A stretch of 64,000 nucleotides of DNA from Streptomyces flavidovirens DSM 40150 (GCF_000429085.1 NZ_AUBE01000003.1:248001-312000); one strand, 5' to 3'; shown: positions 1-8,319, counted from the first letter of the stretch. Notes: a model not told the origin generated them from the sequence alone. A program made the numbers and translations.

Positions 1-323
1 CCCACCCGGAGCCGGTTGTCGTCCGGGTCCCGCAACTCGACCTCACGCGCCCACGGCAGTTCCTCCACCGTTACGCCGAACTCCGCGGCCACCGCGTCCA
101 CGTCACGTACCCGCAGATACACCAGCGTCCCCGGCCGGGCGTCTCCTTCGTGCTCCGAGAGGAACAGCCGCACGGGACCGCGCGCGACCTCCACGAACGC
201 GGGGAAGCCCGGCTCGAAGCGGTGCTCCCACTCCTTGGTGAAGCCGAGGCGGTCGTACCAGGTGACCGCCACGCCGGCGTCCTTGACGCGCAGGATCGGA
301 ATGACTTCCTCGTTCATGGCCAT
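1..323 (-). CDS. VOC/glyoxalase-fold protein, partial
   Basis: The 3' end of this gene lies beyond the left edge of the window; about 107 codons are visible. The translation begins MAMNEEVIPILRVKDAG and runs through a beta-alpha-beta-beta-beta VOC unit with the typical WYDRLGF and LRDPDDNRLRV segments. The family covers glyoxalase I, fosfomycin and bleomycin resistance proteins and extradiol dioxygenases, all binding a metal or ligand in a paired-module cleft. The specific substrate cannot be told. Two in-frame ATGs (323 and 317) are possible starts; a GAGG stretch precedes 323. It reads in the same direction as the AhpD-like gene, 35 bases downstream of that gene's stop, so the two may be co-transcribed. 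Confidence 0.75.
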   Translation of the reverse strand, partial: MAMNEEVIPILRVKDAGVAVTWYDRLGFTKEWEHRFEPGFPAFVEVARGPVRLFLSEHEGDARPGTLVYLRVRDVDAVAAEFGVTVEELPWAREVELRDPDDNRLRV

Positions 324-357
324 GCGACCATCCTCTTCCCCACCCCCTCCCGTCCCG

Positions 358-918
358 TCACTCCACCCAGGCGAACGGGGCGAGCTGCTCGTCGAGAGGA
401 GCGCCGGTCATCCGGTTCGCCAGGGTCGACATCGTGTAGGCACCGATGCCGAGCACGACCTCCAGCGCGTTCTGCGGCGTGTGGCCGTGGGCGAGGAAGC
501 GCCGCAGCGTGGCGTCGTCGACCGCGCCCGAAGCCGCGACAACCTCCAGCGTGAACCGGCGTACGGCTTCGAGACGTGCGTCGCTGAGCGGCACCGCGAC
601 CGGCTCGCGCAGTGCCGCGATCAGGCCGGCGTCCGCACCCAGTGCGGTCAGTTTCGCGGTGTGCATAGCGACGCAGACATGGCAGCCGTTGCGGGTCGCG
701 ATCGTCATGATCACGACCTCGCGGGAGAGCGGGTCCAGGGTCGTCGACTCGAAGATGGCGCTGATCTTCAGGAAGCCGTCGAGCAGTTGTGGAGAGGTGG
801 CCAGGCGGGCGACGGGGGCCGGCAGGTAGCCCAGGCGCCTGGTGGTCGCCTCCATGGATCGGCGGGCGGGGGCGGGGGCGGACTCTGTGGTGTGGTCGGG
901 AAACAGCGCCGTGGTCAA
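358..918 (-). CDS. AhpD-like carboxymuconolactone decarboxylase family protein
   Basis: 186 aa, all-alpha AhpD-like protein. The family's redox pair is present as CHVC at residues 79-82, followed by His86, the arrangement used by alkylhydroperoxidase AhpD-type reductases. Decarboxylase members of the superfamily lack the CxxC, so a peroxidatic or thiol-disulfide role is more likely than carboxymuconolactone decarboxylation. The gene is transcribed divergently from a MarR-family regulator, and the space between them carries paired inverted repeats; regulation by that MarR protein is inferred. A second, unrelated-looking AhpD homologue lies at 9795-10283. The physiological substrate is unknown. 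Confidence 0.85.
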   Translation of the reverse strand: MTTALFPDHTTESAPAPARRSMEATTRRLGYLPAPVARLATSPQLLDGFLKISAIFESTTLDPLSREVVIMTIATRNGCHVCVAMHTAKLTALGADAGLIAALREPVAVPLSDARLEAVRRFTLEVVAASGAVDDATLRRFLAHGHTPQNALEVVLGIGAYTMSTLANRMTGAPLDEQLAPFAWVE

Positions 919-933
919 GGGGGCTCCTCGGAG

Positions 934-977
934 GTAAACTAGTCAACGTGATTGACGAAAAGGTAAACCACGTTGAC
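934..977. promoter_or_regulatory. Paired MarR-type operators in divergent promoter
   Basis: GTAAAC occurs at 934 and 963, each followed by an inverted partner. GTCAACGTG (942-950) and CACGTTGAC (969-977) form a perfect 9-base inverted repeat. Shorter nested repeats are GTCAA-n5-TTGAC (942-956) and GTAAAC-n3-GTTGAC (963-977). The site lies between the AhpD-like start (918) and the MarR start (988). MarR proteins typically bind such palindromes and repress themselves and the divergent gene; that assignment is inference. Confidence 0.65.
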
Positions 978-987
978 GAGTGCCGCA

Positions 988-1446
988 ATGGCTGAGGGGT
1001 ACGAGCTTCCGCTGCTGCTCTTCGCGGGTTTCCGGTCGTTCATCGACGAGTTGCACGCTGAACTGGCCGAACAGGGCCACCCCGACGTCCGCCCCGCGTA
1101 CGGCTTCGCCCTCCAGGCGGTCGGCCGTGACGGTGTGACGCCGGGCGAGCTGGGCCGACGGCTGGGTGTCTCCAAGCAGGCCGCGGGCAAGACCGTCGAG
1201 CGGCTGGAGCGGCTCGGTTACGTCGAACGGGCCGACGACCCCGGCGACGGGCGGCGCAAGCTGGTCAGGCTGACGCCCCGCGGAGTTGACGTACTGACGC
1301 GGTCGGCCATGATCTTCGACCGGCTGCGGGAGCGGTGGGTCGAGACCCTCGGCGCGGAGCGAGTGAGTGACCTGGAGGGGGCGCTGCGGGCCATGGTCCC
1401 TGGGAACGGTTGGCGCCTGGACGCGGCGAGCTGGTTCGGCTCCTAG
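988..1446 (+). CDS. MarR family transcriptional regulator
   Basis: 152 aa from the ATG at 988. A TTG at 973 is in frame but lies inside the operator, so it is less likely as a start. The winged helix-turn-helix is seen at about residues 50-100: GVTPGELGRRLGVSKQAAG is the HTH, followed by the wing with the basic loop DPGDGRRK. MarR proteins are dimers that usually repress their own and a divergent gene and release DNA on binding phenolics, oxidants or drugs. The divergent partner is an AhpD-like protein with a CxxC pair, which suggests a redox or xenobiotic signal. No conserved sensing cysteine is evident. Confidence 0.88.
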   Translation: MAEGYELPLLLFAGFRSFIDELHAELAEQGHPDVRPAYGFALQAVGRDGVTPGELGRRLGVSKQAAGKTVERLERLGYVERADDPGDGRRKLVRLTPRGVDVLTRSAMIFDRLRERWVETLGAERVSDLEGALRAMVPGNGWRLDAASWFGS

Positions 1447-1488
1447 CGAGCGACGCGGCGGGCTTCTCGGTCGTGGGCAGGGCCTCAG

Positions 1489-1536
1489 TCCCCGGACGCC
1501 CTGCCGACGTGTCCTCACGACGCCGGACGGGCCGGC
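1489..1536. repeat. Dispersed-repeat copy (partial)
   Basis: CCCCGGACGCC, an 8-base spacer, then GTGTCCTCA and ACGCCGGACGGGC match the same blocks in the full-length foldback element near 18987-19030. The copy lies in the 266-base space between the MarR gene and the membrane-protein gene. No mobility gene is present. The rest of this space shows nothing recognisable. Confidence 0.55.
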
Positions 1537-1712
1537 TTTCCGCCGGCAGCTCTCCGTCGGCCCCGACTCGAACCGAGCCGCGTCGCGCGTTCCTCCCCGC
1601 GCGGCGTTCGAGGGCCGGGGGCCGGGAGGAGAGGGCGCAGTCCTGCGTGTGCCGCGCACTGGTACAACCACATGCCACACCAAGGGCGCCGGGATGGCAG
1701 CATGTGCGGACC

Positions 1713-2375
1713 ATGACGAACGCCCGGTCGCCCCTGCGCGCACTGCGAGCCGCACTTTTCGCGGCGGTGTGCATCATTGCGGCGGCTGTGGGGCATTCGT
1801 CCATGTCCGGGCATGAAGTTCCGGTTTCGGGGCTGTTCGCGGCCTTCGCGGTGACGGGTGGCCTCGCGTGGACCGTGGGGCACCGGAGGCGCGGCGTACT
1901 GGCCGTCGGCGGCGGGCTCCTCGCCGTACAGGGAGTACTGCACCTCATCTTCGGTACGGCGCAGGGGCCGGGCCCCGGCCACCAGGGAATGCCCGTCGCG
2001 CACCAGCCGGTCATGGACCCCGGAACCATGGCGACCGCCGCGTCCGCCTCCACCCATGCCCACGGTTCGTCGTCGCTGGCGATGACCGCCGCCCACCTGG
2101 CCGCAGCGCTCGTCTGCGGCCTGTGGCTGGCGCGCGGTGAGGCGGCCTTCTTCCGGCTGGCGCGGGCCGTCGGCGCGCTGGCCTTCACGCCGCTGCGGCT
2201 GCTGCTCGCCTTCGTACGGGCCCCTGGACTGCTGCCGGACCCGGTACGTCCCGGCGGGCCCCGCACCACGCGCCGCCACGGTCACGGCGTCATCCTCGCG
2301 CACACGCTGTCGCGGCGCGGGCCGCCGCGGGTCCCGACCACCCGCGCCACGGCCCCCGCATTTCCCACCGTCTGA
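1713..2375 (+). CDS. Membrane protein with His/Met-rich loop
   Basis: 220 aa from the ATG at 1713. The frame stays open upstream to 1410 but has no better start. About four hydrophobic segments are visible (roughly residues 10-30, 38-55, 60-75 and 105-125). Between the third and fourth lies a loop rich in His and Met (HQGMPVAHQPVMDPGTM followed by HAHG), and the tail is basic and Pro-rich. Not a recognised named family. The next gene is a PepSY protein that also has a His/Met-rich extracytoplasmic insert, so a role in handling copper or another soft metal at the membrane is plausible but inferred. Confidence 0.6.
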   Translation: MTNARSPLRALRAALFAAVCIIAAAVGHSSMSGHEVPVSGLFAAFAVTGGLAWTVGHRRRGVLAVGGGLLAVQGVLHLIFGTAQGPGPGHQGMPVAHQPVMDPGTMATAASASTHAHGSSSLAMTAAHLAAALVCGLWLARGEAAFFRLARAVGALAFTPLRLLLAFVRAPGLLPDPVRPGGPRTTRRHGHGVILAHTLSRRGPPRVPTTRATAPAFPTV

Positions 2376-2474
2376 CCGGTCCGGTCACTGTCCGACCGCT
2401 GTCCGACCGCGTGACCAGGGGGCCGCTTCCCACGCCCGTGACCCACGTCACCAGTCGACATTCCGAGGACAGTC

Positions 2475-3932
2475 ATGGCCATTGACGACCCCGTACAACC
2501 CGCGCACGAAACGCAAGCCGATCCGGAGACTCCGGCCGCCGCCGGCGAACGCGGCACCACCTGGAGCGCCCTGCGCCCCCTCGTCCTGCGCATCCACTTC
2601 TACGCGGGCCTGCTGATAGCCCCGCTCCTGCTGGTCGCCGCCACCAGCGGACTGCTCTACGCCCTCTCCTTCCAGGCGGAGAAGTTCCTCTACAGCAACG
2701 AACTCGAAGTCCCGGTCGGCGACCGCTCCCTGCCCGTCGGCGACCAGCTCGCGGCCGCCCGCAAGGCCCACCCCGAGGGCACGGTGACCGCCGTCTGGCC
2801 CTCCGCCGAGGACGGCGCGACGACCAGGGTGCTGATGACGACACCCGAGGTCGAGGAGGGCAAGTCGCTGGCCGTCTTCGTCGATCCGTACACCGCGGAA
2901 GTACGGGGCGAACTGGCCAGTTACGGCAGCTCCGGCGCCCTGCCGCTGCGCACCTGGCTCGACGAACTCCACCGCGACCTGCACCTCGGCGACCTCGGCC
3001 GCCACTACAGCGAACTCGCCGCCAGCTGGCTGTGGGTGGTCGCCCTCGGCGGCCTGCTGCTGTGGCTCGGACGCAGACGTACGGCCAGGCGCGACCTGAT
3101 CGTCCCCGAACGCGGGGCGAAGGGCCGGCGCAAGACGCTGTCCTGGCACGGCACCGTCGGCATGTGGGCGGTGCTCGGACTCGTCCTCCTCTCGGCGACC
3201 GGCCTCACCTGGTCCCGGTACGCGGGCGAGAACATCGGCGCCGTACAGGACCAGCTCGGCGGCGCCACGCCGGTCGTCTCCGCCGCGCTGACCGAGGGCG
3301 CAGGTGACGGCGGCGACGGACACGAGGGTCACGGCGACGGCCACGGAGGCGGAGGCTCCCACGAGGGCATGGCCGGCATGGACATCGGCATCGACAACGC
3401 GCTCGCCGCCGCCCGCCAGGCCGGGATCGAGGGCAAGCTCTCGGTGATCCTGCCGAGCGAGGGCAGCGGTTACGTCGTCAAGGAGACCGACACCCAGTTC
3501 CCGGTCCACCTGGACTCGGTCGCCGTCGACCCCGCCGACGGCAGGGTCATCGACGAACTGCGCTTCGCCGACTACCCGCTGCTCGCCAAGCTCACCCGCT
3601 TCGGCATCGACGCCCACACCGGCGTCTTCCTCGGACTCGCCAACCAACTGGCCCTGGCAGCGCTCGCGTTCGCCCTCATCATGCTGACCGTCTGGGGCTA
3701 CCGGATGTGGTGGCTGCGCAGGCCGACGAAGGAACGCAGGCTGAGCGCGGGCCGCCCGATGCCGCGCGGCGCCTGGCGCAAGGCGCCGGTAACGGCCCTG
3801 CTGCCGCTGGCCGCGCTCACCGCGCTCGCGGGCTGGTTCGTACCGCTGCTCGGCATCAGCCTGCTGGTGTTCCTCGCGGTGGATCTGGTGCTGGGGCTGG
3901 TGGCGAGGATCCGCACCCGTACGGCGGCCTGA
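2475..3932 (+). CDS. PepSY-associated transmembrane protein (PiuB-like)
   Basis: 485 aa; ATG at 2475 preceded by GAGGA. An N-terminal membrane helix (about residues 38-60) is followed by a PepSY-type extracytoplasmic domain (60-165), two further helices near 180-198 and 225-243, a second PepSY-like region, and C-terminal helices (about 390-480). This is the PepSY_TM/PiuB architecture found with iron or copper uptake and reductase systems. Residues about 275-305 are a Gly/His/Met-rich insert (blocks HEGHGDGHGG and SHEGMAGM) that looks like a metal-binding loop. It follows another His/Met-rich membrane protein and ends at a strong terminator. Confidence 0.85.
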   Translation: MAIDDPVQPAHETQADPETPAAAGERGTTWSALRPLVLRIHFYAGLLIAPLLLVAATSGLLYALSFQAEKFLYSNELEVPVGDRSLPVGDQLAAARKAHPEGTVTAVWPSAEDGATTRVLMTTPEVEEGKSLAVFVDPYTAEVRGELASYGSSGALPLRTWLDELHRDLHLGDLGRHYSELAASWLWVVALGGLLLWLGRRRTARRDLIVPERGAKGRRKTLSWHGTVGMWAVLGLVLLSATGLTWSRYAGENIGAVQDQLGGATPVVSAALTEGAGDGGDGHEGHGDGHGGGGSHEGMAGMDIGIDNALAAARQAGIEGKLSVILPSEGSGYVVKETDTQFPVHLDSVAVDPADGRVIDELRFADYPLLAKLTRFGIDAHTGVFLGLANQLALAALAFALIMLTVWGYRMWWLRRPTKERRLSAGRPMPRGAWRKAPVTALLPLAALTALAGWFVPLLGISLLVFLAVDLVLGLVARIRTRTAA

Positions 3933-3941
3933 GCCGGGGGA

Positions 3942-3980
3942 GGCCCGCCCGTAATGGACACGGTCCGGTACGGGCGGGCC
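3942..3980 (+). terminator. Factor-independent-type hairpin after PepSY gene
   Basis: GGCCCGCCCGTA (3942-3953) pairs perfectly with TACGGGCGGGCC (3969-3980), a 12-bp stem with a 15-base loop starting 10 bases after the PepSY stop. There is no long T tract, as is usual in streptomycetes. Confidence 0.7.
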
Positions 3981-4135
3981 ACCACACGTAGTCATCTGCG
4001 CTCAGGCGCTTCTGAGTCCGTGTCAGGACTCGACAAGCTGGCGAAGATCCCAGGTGGGGGCAGCTCGGGCCCGGCAAGCCGCATGCGGCAGGATGACGAT
4101 CCGCGCATCCCTCGGACCACGGGAGAGAATCACTG

Positions 4136-5242
4136 ATGTACCGGGCCCTCACACTGCACGACGTGATCGTCGCCGGAATCGCGGTGGCCGTCGGCATCGC
4201 GGCAGGACTGCTCCTGAGAGCGACCCTGCGGTGGCTGGGAGAACGGGCCCGCAGGACGCGGTGGAGCGGGGACGACGTGATCGTCGACGCCCTGCGGACC
4301 TTGATCCCGTGGGCGGCGATCGCGGCCGGCGCGGCGGCTGCCGCGGCGGCGCTTCCGCTGACCCCCACGACCGGGCGCAACGTCACCATGACGCTGACCG
4401 CCCTGCTCATCCTGGCCGGTACCCTCACGGCGGCCAGGGTGATCGCCAATCTGGTGCGGTCCGTGGCGCAGTCCAGGTCGGGAGTGGCCGGTTCGGCCAC
4501 CATATTCGTCAACATCACGCGCGTCGTGGTGCTCGCGATGGGTTTCCTCGTCGTACTGCAGACCCTCGGCGTCTCCATCGCACCGCTGCTCACGGCGCTG
4601 GGCGTGGGCGGTCTGGCGGTCGCTCTCGCGCTGCAGGACACCCTGGCCAACCTGTTCGCGGGCGTGCACATCCTCGCCGCGAAGACGGTGCAGCCCGGCG
4701 ACTACATCCGCCTCAGCAGCGGCGAAGAGGGCTATGTCGTCGACATCAACTGGCGCAACACCGTGGTGCGCAACCTGTCGAACAACTTGGTCATCATCCC
4801 GAACGCACAGCTCGCCGGCACCAACATGACCAACTTCAGCCAGCCGGAACAGCAGCTTTCGATCATGGTCCAGGTGGGAGTCGGTTACGACAGCGACCTG
4901 GAGCACGTCGAGCGCGTGACGACCGAGGTCGTCGAGAACGTGATGACCGAGATCACCGGCGCCGTCCCCGACCACGAACCAGCCGTGCGTTTCCACACGT
5001 TCGGAGATTCCAGGATCGGCTTCACGGTGATCCTGGGGGTCGGCGAGTTCAGCGACCAGTACCGGATCAAGCACGAGTTCATCAAGCGCCTGCACCAGCG
5101 CTACCGGGCCGAGGGCATCGCGGTCCCCGCGCCCAAGCGGACCGTGACGGTGCAACAGGGCCTGGTTGCGGTGCAACAGGGAGAGGTTCCGGTGCCGATG
5201 GCGATCCCGCACCAGCGCGAGGCGACCGAGCCGGTGCTCTAG
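4136..5242 (+). CDS. MscS-family mechanosensitive channel
   Basis: 368 aa; ATG at 4136 with GGGAGAG upstream. Transmembrane helices lie at about residues 7-27, 58-80, 85-105 and 125-165. The pore-lining helix is Gly/Ala-rich (LLTALGVGGLAVALALQ), followed by the DTLANLFAG segment and the beta domain of MscS (about 185-245), then the alpha/beta C-terminal cage. Such channels open under membrane tension to release solutes on hypo-osmotic shock. The last 30 residues contain a doubled VQQG segment from a short direct repeat in the DNA. It converges with glnII across a shared terminator. Confidence 0.9.
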   Translation: MYRALTLHDVIVAGIAVAVGIAAGLLLRATLRWLGERARRTRWSGDDVIVDALRTLIPWAAIAAGAAAAAAALPLTPTTGRNVTMTLTALLILAGTLTAARVIANLVRSVAQSRSGVAGSATIFVNITRVVVLAMGFLVVLQTLGVSIAPLLTALGVGGLAVALALQDTLANLFAGVHILAAKTVQPGDYIRLSSGEEGYVVDINWRNTVVRNLSNNLVIIPNAQLAGTNMTNFSQPEQQLSIMVQVGVGYDSDLEHVERVTTEVVENVMTEITGAVPDHEPAVRFHTFGDSRIGFTVILGVGEFSDQYRIKHEFIKRLHQRYRAEGIAVPAPKRTVTVQQGLVAVQQGEVPVPMAIPHQREATEPVL

Positions 5243-5287
5243 CGCCCGCCCCCCAGCCGGGCGGACGGCCCAGGAAGTCAGCGCCGC

Positions 5288-5318
5288 GGGGGCGCCCGCC
5301 GGTCCGGCGGGCGCCCCC
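5288..5318. terminator. Bidirectional terminator between mscS-like gene and glnII
   Basis: A 15-bp perfect inverted repeat, GGGGGCGCCCGCCGG (5288-5302) and its complement (5304-5318), lies between two converging genes, 45 bases after the MscS stop and 20 before the glnII stop. It can serve both strands. Confidence 0.75.
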
Positions 5319-5337
5319 AGTTGCCTGTGGTGCGGGA

Positions 5338-6366
5338 TCAGACCTGGCCGGCCTTCTCCAGCGCGGTGCAGCAGGTGTCGACGATCAGACGCGTGACGAC
5401 GTACGGGTCGACGTTCGCGTTCGGGCGGCGGTCCTCGATGTAGCCCTTCTGCTCCTGGCCGACCTGCCACGGGATACGGACCGAGGCGCCACGGTCCGAG
5501 ACGCCGTAGCTGTACTCGTTCCACGGGGCGGTCTCGTGCAGACCGGTGAGGCGGTCGTCGATGCCCGCGCCGTAGTTCTTGACGTGGTCCATCGGCTTCG
5601 AGCCCTCGCCCAGCGACTCGCACGCGGTGATGATCGCGTCGTAACCCTCGCGCATCGCCTTCGTCGAGAAGTTGGTGTGCGCGCCCGCACCGTTCCAGTC
5701 GCCCTTGACCGGCTTGGGGTCGAGGGTCGCGGAGACGTTGAAGTCTTCGGCGGTGCGGTAGAGCAGCCAGCGGGCGACCCACAGCTGGTCGGCGACCTCC
5801 AGCGGCGCCAGCGGGCCGACCTGGAACTCCCACTGGCCGGGCATGACCTCGGCGTTGATGCCGGAGATGCCCAGGCCGGCGGCGAGGCAGTGGTCGAGGT
5901 GCTTCTCGACGATCTCGCGGCCGAAGATCTCGTCCGCGCCGACGCCGCAGTAGTAACCGCCCTGTGCGGCCGGGAAACCGCCCACCGGGAAGCCGAGCGG
6001 GCGCGAGCCGTCGAAGAAGGTGTACTCCTGCTCGATGCCGAAGATCGGCTCCTGGCCGGCGAACTGCTCGGCGACCGGACGCAGCAGCGCACGCGTGTTG
6101 GACTCGTGCGGCGTCATGTCGATGTTCAGGACCTCGCACATGACGAGGACGTTGTCACCGCCGCGGATCGGGTCCGGGCAGGAGAACACGGGGTTCAGCA
6201 CGCGGTCGGACGAGTGACCCACGGCCTGGTTGGTGCTGGATCCGTCGAAGCCCCAGATGGGCAGCTCGGCGCCATCGGCCAGTATCTTCGTCTTCGAGCG
6301 AAGCTTGGCGGTCGGCTCGGTGCCGTCGATCCAGATGTACTCGGCCTTGAAGGTCACGGACGCCAT
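5338..6366 (-). CDS. glnII: Glutamine synthetase II (eukaryotic type)
   Basis: 342 aa, the usual length of GSII, against about 470 for GSI. It makes glutamine from glutamate, ammonia and ATP as an octamer or decamer and is not controlled by adenylylation. Recognisable motifs are FDGSSTNQA near the N-terminus, the FGIEQEYTFF metal and glutamate site, GAGAHTNFST ammonium/ATP loop, and the catalytic NRRP-equivalent EDRRPNANVDPY near the end. The frequent partner glnA lies at 11861. GlnR-type boxes lie 79-114 bases upstream, so nitrogen-limitation activation by GlnR is expected, as is established for glnII of S. coelicolor. It is monocistronic, ending at a bidirectional terminator. Confidence 0.97.
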   Translation of the reverse strand: MASVTFKAEYIWIDGTEPTAKLRSKTKILADGAELPIWGFDGSSTNQAVGHSSDRVLNPVFSCPDPIRGGDNVLVMCEVLNIDMTPHESNTRALLRPVAEQFAGQEPIFGIEQEYTFFDGSRPLGFPVGGFPAAQGGYYCGVGADEIFGREIVEKHLDHCLAAGLGISGINAEVMPGQWEFQVGPLAPLEVADQLWVARWLLYRTAEDFNVSATLDPKPVKGDWNGAGAHTNFSTKAMREGYDAIITACESLGEGSKPMDHVKNYGAGIDDRLTGLHETAPWNEYSYGVSDRGASVRIPWQVGQEQKGYIEDRRPNANVDPYVVTRLIVDTCCTALEKAGQV

Positions 6367-6444
6367 CCTTTGCGGGTGCTGCTGCGGTGCTGCGGCTTGT
6401 GAGGGCAGCTTCGCAAGCGCTGATTTCCCGACCGTTGCCCGATT

Positions 6445-6480
6445 GTGAACCCCGTGTTACTCAGGTTTCCCGCGCATCAC
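6445..6480 (-). promoter_or_regulatory. GlnR-type boxes upstream of glnII
   Basis: Read on the minus strand: GTGAT-n6-GAAAC (6480-6465), a 4-base gap, then GTAAC-n6-TTCAC (6460-6445). Two copies of the GTnAC-n6-GaAAC-like unit are the established GlnR recognition pattern in streptomycetes. The spacing between the two units is 4 rather than the usual 6 bases. Confidence 0.7.
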
Positions 6481-6561
6481 AGGCCCCGAAGCCGGGGTCG
6501 TACGGGGCCGTCGAGCCGAGCCGGGGTGCCCGCCGTCGTGTACAACGGCACACTGGCGGAC

Positions 6562-7461
6562 ATGACCGAATCGCTGATCAGGCCACGCGTCGGACTTCTC
6601 GGCACCGGCCCCTGGGCGGCCGGCACCCAGGCACCGGCGCTCGCGGCGCACCCCGGCGTCGACTTCGCCGGTGTCTGGGGCCGCAGGCCCGAGGCGGCCG
6701 CCGCGCTCGCCGCCGCCCACGGCACCACGCCGTACGACGACGTCGACACCCTCTTCGCGGCGTGCGACGCGGTCGCGATCGCACTGCCGCCGGACGTCCA
6801 GGCCCCGCTGGCGGTACGGGCGGCGGAGGCCGGGTGCCACCTGCTGCTGGACAAGCCGCTGGCGACGACGGTGACGGGGGCACGGGAGGTCGTCCGGGCG
6901 GCCGAGAAGGCGGGCGTGGCGTCGGTGATCTTCTGCACGCTGCGTTTCGCGACGGGCACGACGCAGTGGATCGCCGAACAGGCCGCGGCGGACGGCTGGT
7001 TCACGGCGCACGCGCGGTGGCTCGGCGCGCTGTACGCGCCCGGTGCGGACAGTCCGTACGCCGCATCCCCGTGGCGCGGCGAGAAGGGCGCGCTGTGGGA
7101 CGTGGGGCCGCACGCCCTGTCCGTACTCCTGCCGGTGCTCGGCGACGTTACGTCGACGACCGCGGCGGCGGGCCCCGGAGACACCGCCCACCTCGTACTG
7201 CGGCACACCTCGGGCGCGACGAGCACGGTGACGCTCAGCCTGAGCGCCCCGGCGGCCTCGGCGGGTGCGACGGTCGAACTGCGGGGCACGGCGGGCGTGG
7301 CCGAACTGCCCGCGTGGGGCGGCGCGGCCGAGTCCTTCGGCGCGGCCGTGGACGCCCTGCTGCACGCCGTACGCACCGGCGAATCCCACCCGTGCGACGC
7401 GGCCTTCGGCCTGAGGCTCACCGAGATCCTGGCCGAAGCGGAGTCACAACTGAGCCGCTGA
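6562..7461 (+). CDS. Gfo/Idh/MocA family oxidoreductase
   Basis: 299 aa from ATG 6562. The frame is open to 6445, but the extra 39 residues are low-complexity and upstream of the nucleotide-binding fold. The N-terminal Rossmann motif is VGLLGTGPWAAG. The family's EKP signature is present as LLLDKPLA (about residues 92-99), where Lys lies next to the nicotinamide. The C-terminal beta-sheet substrate domain spans 120-290. The family oxidises or reduces sugar-like alcohols with NAD(P); the substrate here is unknown. It is a single gene, divergent from glnII. The stop codon sits in a 19-base tandem duplication. Confidence 0.85.
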   Translation: MTESLIRPRVGLLGTGPWAAGTQAPALAAHPGVDFAGVWGRRPEAAAALAAAHGTTPYDDVDTLFAACDAVAIALPPDVQAPLAVRAAEAGCHLLLDKPLATTVTGAREVVRAAEKAGVASVIFCTLRFATGTTQWIAEQAAADGWFTAHARWLGALYAPGADSPYAASPWRGEKGALWDVGPHALSVLLPVLGDVTSTTAAAGPGDTAHLVLRHTSGATSTVTLSLSAPAASAGATVELRGTAGVAELPAWGGAAESFGAAVDALLHAVRTGESHPCDAAFGLRLTEILAEAESQLSR

Positions 7462-7486
7462 GCCGGCACTGAGCCGCTGAGCCGGC
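7449..7486. repeat. 19-base tandem duplication across a stop codon
   Basis: ACTGAGCCGCTGAGCCGGC occurs at 7449-7467 and again, without a mismatch, at 7468-7486. The first copy contains the TGA of the oxidoreductase gene. Confidence 0.9.
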
Positions 7487-7519
7487 CGGCGTACGCGAAA
7501 CCTCCCCGCGTACGCCGGC
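7485..7519. terminator. Bidirectional terminator
   Basis: GCCGGCGTACGCG (7485-7497) pairs perfectly with its complement at 7507-7519 (loop 9). It lies between two converging genes, the oxidoreductase and the secreted protein. Confidence 0.7.
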
Positions 7520-7540
7520 ACTGAGCACCCGCTCGGCCTC

Positions 7541-8209
7541 CTACCCGACGCGCTCGATCCGCGCGTTGCGGATCAGGAACTTGCCGGGCTCCCGCACCTG
7601 CTCGAAGGCCGCGTTGTTGAGCAGCGCACAGCTCCCGGACGCCGAAGTCACCTCAACGGTGGTCGACTTGGAGTTGTCGAGGTTCGTGACCCTGAGCTGG
7701 GTGCCGACAGGGAACTCCCCGCTGGAGGCGGCAGGCGCCCCGCCCTCACCGGACAGCGTGACGGTGGACCCGGCACACACGACCTCACCGGCCGGCGCCG
7801 CGTCACCCGGATCCTGAGCCGGCGGCCGGGTGGCGGCCCCTCCGTCGCCGCCACCCGCTCCCGCATCCGCATCACCACCTTCCTCCGGCGGGGCCGTCAC
7901 GTCCGCAGGCGGCGCCGCCCCGGCGTCGGGCGGGGCCGCCTCGCCGCACCCGGACGCCGCCTGCTTACGTTTGATCTCCTCGATGACCGCCTCCCGGTTG
8001 GCGATCCGCGCGGCCGACTGCGCGTCGGGATGGGCACGCTGCCCGGCGATGAACTGCTCGTTGTTGCTCAGCGCGGTGGCCAGCCCGTCGCAGGCGACCG
8101 AGGCCTGACTGGTGCCGGTCATCACCACGGCGGTTCCCGCGACCAGTGCGGCCGCGCCCGCGAGCAGAGCGAGCTTCTTCTTGCGGCTGAGGGTTTTCCT
8201 GCGCGACAC
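7541..8209 (-). CDS. Secreted hypothetical protein
   Basis: 222 aa from a GTG at 8209, chosen because AGGAGT lies 6 bases upstream; the frame is open to 8296. A basic N-terminus (RRKTLSRKKK) is followed by a hydrophobic segment LALLAGAAALVAGTAVV and a likely signal-peptidase site near SQAS. The mature part has a short alpha-helical region (about 45-95), a long Ala/Pro/Asp/Gly linker (95-155), and a C-terminal beta-rich region ending LIRNARIERVG with two Cys that could pair. No family is recognised. It probably acts outside the membrane. It lies tail-to-tail with the oxidoreductase gene. Confidence 0.7.
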   Translation of the reverse strand: MSRRKTLSRKKKLALLAGAAALVAGTAVVMTGTSQASVACDGLATALSNNEQFIAGQRAHPDAQSAARIANREAVIEEIKRKQAASGCGEAAPPDAGAAPPADVTAPPEEGGDADAGAGGGDGGAATRPPAQDPGDAAPAGEVVCAGSTVTLSGEGGAPAASSGEFPVGTQLRVTNLDNSKSTTVEVTSASGSCALLNNAAFEQVREPGKFLIRNARIERVG

Positions 8210-8319
8210 GTGTGACTCCTGTCCCCGGCCGTGTGCGCCACGACCGCATGGGTTCCGTGTGCCGTTACGTACGAGTAGCAACCCCGTCCGTCTCAATCAC
8301 CCGAGCAACAACTTCCGCA

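Noticed and set aside
4054..6402. A 782-codon plus frame and a 669-codon minus frame over the MscS and glnII genes.
   Set aside because: Both run across two real converging genes and their terminator and carry no recognisable domain.
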